Shown here piece by piece: positions 17,513 through 25,871 of a stretch of 64,000 nt of DNA (position 1 is the stretch's first letter; each line of letters opens with the position of its first letter). The notes below the pieces were generated by a model that was not told the DNA's origin, did no database searches, and saw only the letters and a list, made by a program, of their open reading frames with translations. This stretch comes from Planctomycetes bacterium UBA2386. GTDB taxonomy: Bacteria > Planctomycetota > UBA1135 > UBA2386. The stretch spans positions 23,924 to 87,923 of the forward strand of contig DDSQ01000038.1 of NCBI GenBank assembly GCA_002343845.1. Direction: 5' to 3'. The translations under genes and the position numbers were made by a program.

Positions 17513-18520
17513 TCAGTCCTTGTCGCCCGACTTCTCCAGCGTCTTGCCGTTGGCATCGGCGGTGCCGCTCGTCGCCGGCTTGCCGGCGAACATCCCGCCG
17601 ACCATGGCGAAGCTGTGCGGCAGCGTCTGGTCCTGGAATCCCGAGCCCCAGGAGTGGCCACCGCCCTCGATCAGCCGCCAGGTGTGCGCGACCTTCTTCT
17701 TGTCCAGCGCGTCGTGGAGCAGCTGGTTGCCCGCGGCGAACCCGTAGCGGTCCGCCGTGCCCGCGTCGAAGTAGATGCGCAGCGTGCCGAGGACCTTGGC
17801 GTCGACCGCGTTGGCGATGCACAGCGGGTTGGCCTTCTGCCACGGCTCCTTCTCGATCGGATTGCCGAACACCTCGTCGAAGCCGAGCCGGCTGGCGTAG
17901 CCCTTCAACCGTTCCGGCAACTGGTCCGGGTCTTCGGCGAACACCGCCGCGCTGTGCGCGCCGACGGCGCCGAACAACTCGGGCTTCGTGAACGCGATGC
18001 GGAGCGCGGCCATGCCGCCCATGCTCACGCCGAGGATCGCGCGCTGTTCGCGCTTCTCGCTCAGGCGATACGTCTTCGCGAGGTGGGCGAGCAGATCGAC
18101 CGTGATCAGGTCCTCCCAGCGCTGGTCCTTGCGGTTGAAGTACATCGACGTGCGGCCGCCGTTCGCACTCACGAACACACACGGCGGCAGTTGGCCGTCG
18201 CCGAGGCAGCGGTCGAGCACCGCCGCGCCGCCGCGCTCGTGGAACCGCATGTGGTCCTCGTGCATGCCGTGCAGCCAGACGACCAGCGGCCACTTGACGT
18301 CCTTCTGCTTCGGATCGTCGTACGCCTTCGGCAGGTAGACGCCGATCTCGATGTCGCGGGCCAAGGCCTCACTGCGGAAGCGCTCGGTCTTGAAGGTCAA
18401 GTGCTGCAATTCGGCGGGCGCTGCGTCGCGGCGATCGCGGCGGGGGCGATCGGGGTTCTGCGCGACGGCGAGTGATGCGGCGATGCAGAACGTGACGAAC
18501 GGCAGGCAGCGGATGCGCAT
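17513..18520 (-). CDS. secreted alpha/beta-hydrolase esterase (PF00756-like)
   Basis: 335 residues. A signal peptide covers about 1-20 (LPFVTFCIAASLAVAQ). The body is an esterase-D/feruloyl-esterase-like hydrolase: an oxyanion-side loop WPLVVWLHGMHED, nucleophile Ser in GVSMGGMAALR (about residue 165), and a late His in EGGGHSWGSG. It would act on esters outside the cytoplasm. The C-terminus ends in a charged tail with no sorting motif. It lies 80 bases upstream of the Nudix gene on the same strand. Confidence 0.85.
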   Translation of the reverse strand: MRIRCLPFVTFCIAASLAVAQNPDRPRRDRRDAAPAELQHLTFKTERFRSEALARDIEIGVYLPKAYDDPKQKDVKWPLVVWLHGMHEDHMRFHERGGAAVLDRCLGDGQLPPCVFVSANGGRTSMYFNRKDQRWEDLITVDLLAHLAKTYRLSEKREQRAILGVSMGGMAALRIAFTKPELFGAVGAHSAAVFAEDPDQLPERLKGYASRLGFDEVFGNPIEKEPWQKANPLCIANAVDAKVLGTLRIYFDAGTADRYGFAAGNQLLHDALDKKKVAHTWRLIEGGGHSWGSGFQDQTLPHSFAMVGGMFAGKPATSGTADANGKTLEKSGDKD

Positions 18521-18593
18521 GCGGGTACCCGGGGGCTGGCGGTAGTGTTGCGCGCCGACCAGCGCTCGCCCAGGGGGCGAGCCGAAAAGCGCC

Positions 18594-19886
18594 GTGGATC
18601 CCGCTGCCGAACGCCTCGCACCGCTGCTCGGCCAGCTCGTGAACTACGAACGCTCACGCCCCGATCGGCGACTGTGGGACCTGGCGACGATGCGGGCGCT
18701 GCTCACGCGCGAGGGCGCGCCACCAGCACCACGGCCGGCCGTCCAGGTCGGCGGCAGCAAGGGCAAAGGCACGACGTGTGCGTTCCTGGCCGGGCTCGTG
18801 CACGCCGCCGGCGGTCGCGCCGGCTGCTATTCCTCGCCTCACGTCACCACGCTGCTCGAGCGCGTCCGGGTCGGTGACGCGGACATCCCGGTGGTCGAGC
18901 TCGAACGACTGCTGCGGGTGCTGCTGGCGGCGCCGTCCGAACGCGCGCCGACGTTCTTCGAAGCGATGACGGCGGCGGCGGCGCAGTGGTTTTGCGAGCA
19001 GGGCGTCGACCTAGCGATCTGGGAAGTCGGGCTCGGCGGCCGGTTCGACGCGACGACGGCGATGCCGGTCGACGCCAGCATCGTCACCACGATCGAGCTC
19101 GAGCACACCGACGTGCTCGGCGACACGATCGCCGCGATCGCCGGCGAGAAGGCGCCGGTGATCCGCGAGCGCGGCATCGGCTTCACCGGCACGACCGGCG
19201 AAGCGCTCGCGGTGATCCGCGCGCATGCCGCCTCGGTCCGCGCCGAACTGCGCGTGCTCGGCGAGCACTTCGGCGTGCGCGGCGTGCGGTGGGATGGAGC
19301 GACGGCGCGCGGCGAACTGTGGTTGCCCGACGGCCGCGCGCTGCCGTTTGCACTGCCCGACGCCGCCGCGTTCGACCTGCCGGCGCTGGCGCTCGCCGCG
19401 GCGGCGTTCGCACACGTGCTGCCCGACCACCCGCTCCGGCTCGACCCAGCCCCGCGGCCGACGTTGCCGTGCCGGTTCGAAGTGCGCGCCGAACCCGACG
19501 GCGAAGTGCTCGTGCTCGACGGCGCGCACACCGAGCAGTCCCTGCGGGCGGTGGCGGCCGAAGTCCGCCGCCGTTGGCCGCGGTCGCGCCCGGTGGTGCT
19601 GTTCGGCTCGGCCGCGGGCAAACGGTGGCAGCCGGCCTTGAGCGAACTGCTCGCAACTGCCGATGGCTTCGTCGTCACCGCCGTGTCGGGCACGACCAGC
19701 GAGGATCCCGCGGCAATCGCCGCGTTCCTCGCCTCGTGCGGCACGACGGCCGACGTGGCGCCGGACGCGGCGACCGGCTTGCGGCGCCTGCGGGCGCGGC
19801 CGGGACCGCGGCTCGTCGTCGGTTCGTTCTACCTGGCCGGCGAAGTCCGGCGCCTCGTCGACGCAGTGCCTCCCCCCGAGCGATGA
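18594..19886 (+). CDS. folC: folylpolyglutamate/dihydrofolate synthase
   Basis: 430 residues, the usual FolC length. The ATP-binding loop is VGGSKGKGTTCAF (about 52-64), followed by SPHVTTLLERVRV. LAIWEVGLGGRFDATTA (about 142-158) is the Mur-ligase-family motif that binds the metal and tetrahydrofolate. LDGAHTEQSLRA begins the C-terminal domain. It adds glutamate to folates and makes dihydrofolate. The GTG at 18594 was chosen as the domain-proximal start. A TAGTGT box lies 45 bases upstream. It overlaps the next gene by ATGA. Confidence 0.93.
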   Translation: MDPAAERLAPLLGQLVNYERSRPDRRLWDLATMRALLTREGAPPAPRPAVQVGGSKGKGTTCAFLAGLVHAAGGRAGCYSSPHVTTLLERVRVGDADIPVVELERLLRVLLAAPSERAPTFFEAMTAAAAQWFCEQGVDLAIWEVGLGGRFDATTAMPVDASIVTTIELEHTDVLGDTIAAIAGEKAPVIRERGIGFTGTTGEALAVIRAHAASVRAELRVLGEHFGVRGVRWDGATARGELWLPDGRALPFALPDAAAFDLPALALAAAAFAHVLPDHPLRLDPAPRPTLPCRFEVRAEPDGEVLVLDGAHTEQSLRAVAAEVRRRWPRSRPVVLFGSAAGKRWQPALSELLATADGFVVTAVSGTTSEDPAAIAAFLASCGTTADVAPDAATGLRRLRARPGPRLVVGSFYLAGEVRRLVDAVPPPER

Positions 19887-20419
19887 CTTCCCCTTCCGAG
19901 CCACGGCCGAACGCACCCGCCCCCGTGTTCGTCGAGGACGTGTTCCTCACCGACGTCTTCCTGATCAAGGGCCGTCTGCCGAACAAGCAGAAGCGGCTGA
20001 CCAACCTGCTCGAGGACCACGCGCGGCGGTTCCTGCCGGTGCACGATGCGACGCTGGTCTCGCTGCGCACGCGCGAGGTGATCCGCACGGCGACGGTGAT
20101 GGTGAACGTCGACGAAGTGGTGCTCGCGCACGAACTGGTCGACGTCGCCGGCGACGAGACGCTGCGTCGTCTCGCCGGCCCGGCCGCGAAGTCGACGCGG
20201 ATCCGCGCCTTCTACAACGGCCAGACGCAGTTCGAGGTCGCGGGCCAGATCGAGCCGGGCGCCTACGAGTCGCAGCCGGGTGGGCGGAAGTGGTTCGTGA
20301 TGCAGAAGCCGGTCGTTCGTGGCTTCGATCTGCAGCACGCGGACCTCGCGATCCTGAAGGGACTCGACTACGCGATCCTGCGCCGCGATCGCATGGCCTA
20401 CGTCTACGACTTCGGCTGA
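19883..20419 (+). CDS. conserved-looking hypothetical protein translationally coupled to folC
   Basis: 178 residues beginning at an ATG that overlaps the folC stop. No signal peptide or membrane segment and no family recognised. A regular alpha/beta pattern (VFVEDVFLTDVFLIKGRLP, RTATVMVNVDEVVLAHEL, GRKWFVMQKPVVRGFDL) and several basic positions argue for a folded cytoplasmic protein. Tight coupling to folC may mean a link to folate or translation, but this is only context. Confidence 0.6.
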   Translation: MTSPSEPRPNAPAPVFVEDVFLTDVFLIKGRLPNKQKRLTNLLEDHARRFLPVHDATLVSLRTREVIRTATVMVNVDEVVLAHELVDVAGDETLRRLAGPAAKSTRIRAFYNGQTQFEVAGQIEPGAYESQPGGRKWFVMQKPVVRGFDLQHADLAILKGLDYAILRRDRMAYVYDFG

Positions 20420-20536
20420 ACGCGCCGATCGATCCGAAGCGCCGCAGGATCCGCCGCCATGCCGTGAGGTATCTCGTCGGCAGCTGCTGGCTCGGGATCG
20501 CGGCCGACGGCTGACCGGCCTACGCTGGCGCCGTCG

Positions 20537-21007
20537 ATGAGTTCGCCGCGCGCGCCGTTCACCGTTCCCGTCGCCGACGGCCCGCTGTCGCCGTGGGCCG
20601 ACCGGGTGCTCGCAGCGCTCGTCGGTGGAGCCGCGAGCGTGGGCTTTGGTGCACTCGTGCGGCTGCAACCCGATGCTCGCGGCCACGGCACGCACGAACA
20701 ACTCGGCTGGGATGCCTGCTCGTGGCCCGTCGTCTACGGCATCCCGTGTCCGACCTGCGGCTGCACGACCGCGGCGTGTCTGCTCGTGCACGGGCGCATC
20801 GCGCAGGCGTTCGTGACGCAGCCGTTCGGCGCGGCCTTCGCTGCGCTCGGCATCCTGGTCGGCGTGCACGCGATCCTCTGCCTGCTGCGTGGGCGTTCGT
20901 TCGCCGACGTGTTGGTGCGCTGGCCGTTCTGGCGGATCGTCGGCGGCGGGTTCCTGCTGCTGCTGGCCTCGTGGCTCTACACGTGGCTGACGTGGCCTTC
21001 GCCATGA
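20537..21007 (+). CDS. DUF2752 membrane protein
   Basis: 156 residues with two or three membrane helices. The family signature P-C-P-x-C-G-x-T appears as GIPCPTCGCTTAA (about 74-86). DUF2752 proteins are small, poorly understood membrane proteins of Planctomycetota and Bacteroidota. The ATG at 20537 follows a TACGCT box by ten bases, hinting at a leaderless transcript. The stop overlaps the HutD-like start (ATGA). Confidence 0.75.
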   Translation: MSSPRAPFTVPVADGPLSPWADRVLAALVGGAASVGFGALVRLQPDARGHGTHEQLGWDACSWPVVYGIPCPTCGCTTAACLLVHGRIAQAFVTQPFGAAFAALGILVGVHAILCLLRGRSFADVLVRWPFWRIVGGGFLLLLASWLYTWLTWPSP

Positions 21008-21582
21008 ACGTGCGCCGCATCCCGCTCGGCGAGCAGCCGGTGATGCCGTGGGCGAACGGCGGCGGCAGCACGCGCCAGGTCGCGATCGATCCGCCGGGCG
21101 CGTCGATGGCGACGGGCTTCCGTTGGCGCGTCAGCATCGCGACGGTCGCCCGCGGCGGACCGTTCTCGGTGCTGCCCGGCGTCGACCGGTCGACCTGGCT
21201 GCTCGCGGGCGCTGGCGTGCGCCTAGACTGCGGCGATCGCCAGGTCGTGCTCGACCGCCGGATGCAGCGCTTCGACTTCGCCGGCGAGACGCCGATCGCC
21301 TGCACGCTGCTCGCAGGGCCGTGCGAGGACCTGAACGTGATGGCGGCGCGTTCCAGCGTGCGAGTGGACGCGGCTCTTCACGAGTTGGCGCCGGGCGCTT
21401 CGCTCGACCTGTCCGCAGCTCCGCAGCGGTTGCTGCTGGCCGTGCGCGGCAGCTTCTCGCTCGATGGCGTGGGCGCCGTCGACGAACGCCACGCGCTGCG
21501 GATCGACGACGCCACGCACGGGGTGCTGCGTGTGGGTGCCGAGGGCTGCGCCGTCCTCGTCGCCGCGTTCACCGCGCGATGA
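21004..21582 (+). CDS. HutD/Ves-like cupin protein
   Basis: 192 residues. The beginning RRIPLGEQPVMPWANGGGSTRQ is the recognisable HutD/Ves N-terminus, followed by two half-cupin beta motifs (FRWRVSIATVARGG and the LDLSAAPQRLLLAVRG strand pair). Members associate with histidine utilisation (HutD) or cold/heat stress (Ves). No hut genes are nearby, so the name is by fold only. Coupled to the DUF2752 gene. Confidence 0.75.
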   Translation: MNVRRIPLGEQPVMPWANGGGSTRQVAIDPPGASMATGFRWRVSIATVARGGPFSVLPGVDRSTWLLAGAGVRLDCGDRQVVLDRRMQRFDFAGETPIACTLLAGPCEDLNVMAARSSVRVDAALHELAPGASLDLSAAPQRLLLAVRGSFSLDGVGAVDERHALRIDDATHGVLRVGAEGCAVLVAAFTAR

Positions 21583-21627
21583 TCGGCAGCCGCCGCGCGG
21601 ACTTCACTCGCAGCGCACACGGTTCGA

Positions 21628-22479
21628 TCACGAACGCCGTTGCAGTACGATCCGATGATCGAACTGCAGCTCGGCGTTGGGGCCGCTGCGCGTGCCCGCG
21701 ACGGCCCACGCGGGCGGCTGCTGGCGGGTGCGTGCCCAGAACGGGTCGTCGGCGAAGCCGAGCCGATGCTCGCGCGCGACGAAACCGCCGGCGGCAACGT
21801 GCATGTGTACATGCTGCTCGATTCCATCGGCGCCACGCCCTTCGTTCGGCGAGGGGTTGGCCGGTATCGGGTAGTGCCCGGGCCGGATGGTCCGAAACTC
21901 GAACCGGCCCGCATCATCCGTGCACAGGTACACGAACAAGCGCGGGTTGCTCTCGTCCAGGCCGAGTTCGCTGTAGTGGCCCGTGGCATCCGTGTGGAAC
22001 GCGTAGACCCGTGCGCCACCGACCGGAGTTCCGCCAGCGTCGACGACGATGCCGCGGATGACGATCCGCTCGCCAGGTTCGTCCGCGGCCACCATGTCGG
22101 CGCTCGATTCGCAGGCGAACTCGCGCAGCAGCGCGTGCAGTTGCATCCGCAGCGCGCCGTCGCGTCGGATCGGCGCGAACGCCGCTTCGGCCAGCGCGCG
22201 CGACGGCTGCTCGTGTCCCGCTGCGAAGGAGCGGCGCAACCAGGTGAGCGCTTCCGCAGGCTTGCCTTCCACGGCCGACTTGTCGATGGCGCCTGCGTAC
22301 AGCCTGAGCGGCGGTGGTGCGGGCATGCCGTCCGCGTCCGTGCAGCCGCACGCGGGCGCCGCCGAACCGGTGGCCGTGGCGTTCACGACCGCGTCCGGCG
22401 TGCGTCCGGCGGCGCAAGCCGCGAGCATCGCGAGGCAGGTGGTGGTGGAGGCGGCGAGGACGGGGCGGCGGATCTTCAC
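21628..22479 (-). CDS. intradiol-dioxygenase-like lipoprotein
   Basis: 283 residues from GTG 22479, four bases after an AGGAG. A lipobox LAMLAAC sits near residue 21. After a helical segment (75-130) the C-terminal half is an intradiol ring-cleavage dioxygenase-like beta sandwich: GIVVDAGGTPVGGARVYAFH, then DDAGRFEFRTIRPGHYP. Potential iron ligands are Tyr in TGHYSEL, Tyr in RPGHYP and the pair in EQHVHMHV. These match the Tyr-Tyr-His-His set of catechol dioxygenases. Secreted members exist in several phyla, and the catechol substrate is unknown. It has more helical N-terminal mass than classic enzymes. Confidence 0.65.
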   Translation of the reverse strand: MKIRRPVLAASTTTCLAMLAACAAGRTPDAVVNATATGSAAPACGCTDADGMPAPPPLRLYAGAIDKSAVEGKPAEALTWLRRSFAAGHEQPSRALAEAAFAPIRRDGALRMQLHALLREFACESSADMVAADEPGERIVIRGIVVDAGGTPVGGARVYAFHTDATGHYSELGLDESNPRLFVYLCTDDAGRFEFRTIRPGHYPIPANPSPNEGRGADGIEQHVHMHVAAGGFVAREHRLGFADDPFWARTRQQPPAWAVAGTRSGPNAELQFDHRIVLQRRS

Positions 22480-22483
22480 GGAA

Positions 22484-22488
22484 CTCCT
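22484..22488 (-). promoter_or_regulatory. ribosome binding site AGGAG deciding the lipoprotein GTG start
   Basis: AGGAG on the minus strand, four bases before GTG 22479; it supports GTG over an upstream ATG 14 codons away. Confidence 0.45.
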
Positions 22489-22596
22489 GGGCCTGTGGAT
22501 TGCGCAGGCGACGCCGCGCACGTTCGGAGTGTTAGCGCCGCGCTCGCGAGTCGATCCGGCAGCGGCGCCTTGCGCCGTGATCGCCGATCGGCGCCG

Positions 22597-23898
22597 CTAC
22601 CGCCGCGCCGACCACCCGTGCTGCTTCGGGTCGTAGCGCACCTTCGCCTGCGGGAACGCCTGCAGCAGCGCCTCGGCGCGCCGGATCAACGTGTCCCGCT
22701 GCTCCCGCAGGTCGGCGGGATCGAACGCCACGATCTCCATCGGCACGTAGCCCACGCCCTCGAGGCCTTTGCCGCCCTGAAAGCGCGCCTTGTTGCTCGC
22801 CACCGCGACGTAGAGCGAGAACAGCTTCGACGGCAGCTCGATCGTCGTCTTCTGCGACGACATGCCTGCGGTCGCACTCTCGCCGATCGTGTACGCGCGG
22901 CCGTCCTCGCCGAAGATGCCCGCCGCGGTCTCGCCCGCGCTGCGCACCGTGCCGTCGACGATGACGACGAGCGGTCCGCCATAGGGCCGTGGTCCAGCAC
23001 TCGTGTACTTCACGCCGCCGCTCCACGACGTGCCGGTGGGCAGGAAGCGGCCGAAGAGCGCTTCGTGGTCGAACCCGCCGCCGCTGTTGCCGCGGAAGTC
23101 GAGGATCAGGCCGGGCACGTCGCCGAGTGCTGCGAGCGCTTCGTCGATCTGGGTCGGCAGGTCGTCGCGGCAGCGGCGCACGTGCACGTAGCCAAGACCC
23201 GTCGCCGTCGTGCCGAAGAACACGTCCTGCTTGCACTGCAGCCCCTCCGGCGGGAACGCCGGGCCGGGCGGCGTCTGGTTGCCCTTGGCGAACGCGATCG
23301 TGCGGCGCCTCGTGGTCGCGCCATCGCGGTACTCGAGTTCGAGGCGGGTGCCGGCGACGTCCGCGAGTCCCTGATGGCAGGTGAAGAACATCGCCTGCTG
23401 CGGCGTCGAGAACGAGATCAGGTCGGCGAGCTCGGCGGCGCGTTGCTGCAGCCATGCTTCGGCCGGCTTGCCCTCGATCGTCACCACCTCCATGCCCGGT
23501 GCGAGCCCGGCGCCCGCGGCGGCCCCGAACGCGTTCTTCACGTGCACGCGACCAGCGATGCGACACAGGAACAGGCCCGGCGCCGCGGAGCGGTCCGGCA
23601 CGTCGAGTCGGACGTTCTTGCCGGCTTCGAGCGCTCGCACTTCGGCGTGTCCGTCCTGAAGCCGCGCCAGCAGGCGCCACAGCAGCAGCAGGTGGGCTTC
23701 GGGCGTCTTCGTCTTCTTGCTCTCGGCGAGCAGCGGTGCGGTGACCTTCTTCCAGTCGATCTTCTTGCTGGCCAGCAGCGTCGTGCACTGCGTCGCGATG
23801 GCGTCGATCGCGAACTTCACGTCCGCCTGGTAGTCGACCTTGCCCTGCGCGAGGACGGGGACGAGCAAAGCCGCCACGGTGGCTCCGATACGCAGCAT
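22597..23898 (-). CDS. secreted S41-family (C-terminal processing-like) peptidase
   Basis: 433 residues with a signal peptide at 1-17 (MLRIGATVAALLVPVLAQG). A PDZ-like segment is followed by PGLILDFRGNSGGG and later the S41 catalytic-serine block PLVVIVDGTVRSAGETAAG. These are typical C-terminal processing protease elements; the Ser in SAGE is the presumed nucleophile. It would cleave or process proteins in the periplasm. The ATG at 23898 gives a clean signal peptide, whereas an upstream ATG adds a charged tail. Confidence 0.82.
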   Translation of the reverse strand: MLRIGATVAALLVPVLAQGKVDYQADVKFAIDAIATQCTTLLASKKIDWKKVTAPLLAESKKTKTPEAHLLLLWRLLARLQDGHAEVRALEAGKNVRLDVPDRSAAPGLFLCRIAGRVHVKNAFGAAAGAGLAPGMEVVTIEGKPAEAWLQQRAAELADLISFSTPQQAMFFTCHQGLADVAGTRLELEYRDGATTRRRTIAFAKGNQTPPGPAFPPEGLQCKQDVFFGTTATGLGYVHVRRCRDDLPTQIDEALAALGDVPGLILDFRGNSGGGFDHEALFGRFLPTGTSWSGGVKYTSAGPRPYGGPLVVIVDGTVRSAGETAAGIFGEDGRAYTIGESATAGMSSQKTTIELPSKLFSLYVAVASNKARFQGGKGLEGVGYVPMEIVAFDPADLREQRDTLIRRAEALLQAFPQAKVRYDPKQHGWSARR

Positions 23899-23961
23899 CC
23901 GGGCATCATCGCGTACCGCGGGCGAGCGCGGGTGCGCATTCGCCATCCGTGACGCCGCGAC

Positions 23962-24945
23962 TCAGCGCCGCGGCCGCCGCCGGCCGCCGCCGCGCGCGGG
24001 CGTGCGCTGGTCCTTCGGGCCCGGCCGTTCTGCCGCGAGCGCGTCGAGCAGCATCGTGCGGTACGAGCGGTAGCGGCTCTCGGCGATCGCGCCCTTGGCG
24101 AGTGCTGCCTTCACCGCGCAGTTCGCCTCGCCGTCGTGCAGGCAGCTCCGGTACTCGCAGTCGGGCAGCAGCGCCGCGATCTCCGGGAACAGGAACTGCA
24201 GCTCCTGGCTGCCGACGCAGAACAGGTGGAAGTTGCGGATGCCCGGCGTGTCGAGCACGTGGCCGCCGCCCGGCAGCGGGATCAGTTCGGTGTGCGTCGT
24301 GGTGTGCCGGCCCTGGCGGATGTGGTTGAGGTCGCCGGTGCGCAGCGTCACGCCGGGGACGACGGCGTTGAGCAGCGACGACTTGCCCGCGCCCGAGAGG
24401 CCGACGACCACGCTGCGGTTCTGGTGCAGCAGCGCTGCGAGTTCGCGCAGCGAGGTCTCGGTCGAACGACCGGGCACCGTGCAGGTCTCGACGATGTGCA
24501 CGCCGGCGTGGGCGTAGGCGGCGCGCCACTGCGCGGCGAGAGCCGGATCGAGGTCGACCTTGCTCAGCACCAGCGTCGCCGGAATGCGTTCGCGTTGCGC
24601 GGCCGCGAGGATGCCGTCGACGAGTTCGGGCTGGAACGGCGGCGCTTCTACGCTGGCGACCGCCAGCACGTGCGTGAGGTTGGCGGCGAGCACCTGCGCC
24701 TGCTCTTCGCCTTCGCTCGCGGCGCGCCGATGCAACTGGCTCGAGCGCGGCAGCACCGCGTCGATCGCCTTGCCGGTGGCGTCGAGCACGACGCGATCAC
24801 CGACCGCGAGCGGCCGGCGCTCGTGGGATCGGGCCTCGAACAGCTTGCCGGCGAGCGGCAGCAGGCGTCGCTCGCCCTCGACCTCGACGTGGCAGACCTT
24901 CGCGTCGATGCGTAGAACGAGGGCGATCGGCGATGACGATGGCAT
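23962..24945 (-). CDS. rsgA: ribosome small-subunit-dependent GTPase RsgA
   Basis: 327 residues. The circularly permuted G-motif order is present: VLSKVDLDP (G4) before GLSGAGKSSLLN (G1, about 192-203) and then LDTPGIRNF (G3). An N-terminal OB fold precedes it. A zinc-finger-like C-terminal segment CEYRSCLHDGEANCAVKAA carries the Cys/His ligands. RsgA assists maturation of the 30S subunit. The ATG at 24945 overlaps the divergent gluQ start region. Confidence 0.93.
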   Translation of the reverse strand: MPSSSPIALVLRIDAKVCHVEVEGERRLLPLAGKLFEARSHERRPLAVGDRVVLDATGKAIDAVLPRSSQLHRRAASEGEEQAQVLAANLTHVLAVASVEAPPFQPELVDGILAAAQRERIPATLVLSKVDLDPALAAQWRAAYAHAGVHIVETCTVPGRSTETSLRELAALLHQNRSVVVGLSGAGKSSLLNAVVPGVTLRTGDLNHIRQGRHTTTHTELIPLPGGGHVLDTPGIRNFHLFCVGSQELQFLFPEIAALLPDCEYRSCLHDGEANCAVKAALAKGAIAESRYRSYRTMLLDALAAERPGPKDQRTPARGGGRRRPRR

Positions 24946-25871
24946 CGAGTGCGCGCGTGGTCGGCAGGTTGGCGCCGAGTCCGACCGGTGCCCTGCACCT
25001 GGGCAACGCCCGCACGTTCCTGCTGGCGTGGCTGTCGATCCGCTCGCGCGGCGGCACTCTACTGCTGCGCGTCGAGGACATCGACGGTCCGCGCGTGAAG
25101 GCTTCGGCCGTCGCGCAGACGATCGAAGACCTGCGTTGGCTCGGCCTCGACTGGGACGGCGACGTCCTGCTGCAGAGCACGCGGCTCCCCGCGCATCACG
25201 CTGCCGCCGAACGGCTGCTGGCGGCGGGCCACGCCTATGCGTGCGTGTGCACGCGTGCGGAGATCGACGACGCGGCGTCGGCGCCGCACGAACCCGGCGA
25301 CGACGGCCCGGTGTATCCCGGAACCTGCCGCGGCCGCTTCGCCGACCCGGCGGCGGCCCGCGCGGCGAGTGGTCGCGCGCCCGCCCTGCGGCAGCGCGTC
25401 GACGTCGATGCCATGCCGTTCGTCGACGGCTTCATCGGGCCGTGTGCTGGCGTCGTGCGCGGCGACTTCGTGGTGCAGAAGCGGGACGGCGGTCCGGCGT
25501 ACCAGCTGGCGGTCGTCGTCGACGACGCGGCCCAAGGCGTCACCGAGGTGTTGCGTGCCGACGACCTGCTGCCGAGCACGCCGCGGCAACTGATCCTGTA
25601 TCGCGCGCTCGGATTGACGCCGCCGCAGTTCGTGCACGTGCCGTTGGTGGTCGGTGGTGACGGGCTCCGGCTCGCCAAACGGCACGGCGACACGTCGCTG
25701 CGCGCGTTCCGCGAACGGGGCGTGACGCCGCAGCGTCTGGTCGGTGCGTTGGCGCGGCTGTGCGGGCAGCCGGCTCCCGACGAGTGCACGCCGCGCGACC
25801 TGCTGCCGTCGTTCGATCTCGGCCGGCTGCCGCGGCATCCGGTGCGCGGTCACGACCTCGACTGGTCGTGA
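24933..25871 (+). CDS. gluQ: glutamyl-Q tRNA(Asp) synthetase
   Basis: 312 residues, the length of GluQRS rather than full GluRS, because it lacks the anticodon-binding domain. The HIGH-type motif is APSPTGALHLGNARTF (about 14-29) and the KMSKS-like loop is RLAKRHGD near 253. Zinc ligands CVCTRAEI and the YPGTCR Cys fit the GluQRS subfamily. It glutamylates queuosine on tRNA-Asp. The start is uncertain: ATG 24933, ATG 24939 and GTG 24957 are all in frame, and only the last avoids overlapping rsgA. Queuosine synthesis itself is represented only by the QueG-like gene at 12.8 kb. Confidence 0.92.
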   Translation: MTMASSARVVGRLAPSPTGALHLGNARTFLLAWLSIRSRGGTLLLRVEDIDGPRVKASAVAQTIEDLRWLGLDWDGDVLLQSTRLPAHHAAAERLLAAGHAYACVCTRAEIDDAASAPHEPGDDGPVYPGTCRGRFADPAAARAASGRAPALRQRVDVDAMPFVDGFIGPCAGVVRGDFVVQKRDGGPAYQLAVVVDDAAQGVTEVLRADDLLPSTPRQLILYRALGLTPPQFVHVPLVVGGDGLRLAKRHGDTSLRAFRERGVTPQRLVGALARLCGQPAPDECTPRDLLPSFDLGRLPRHPVRGHDLDWS

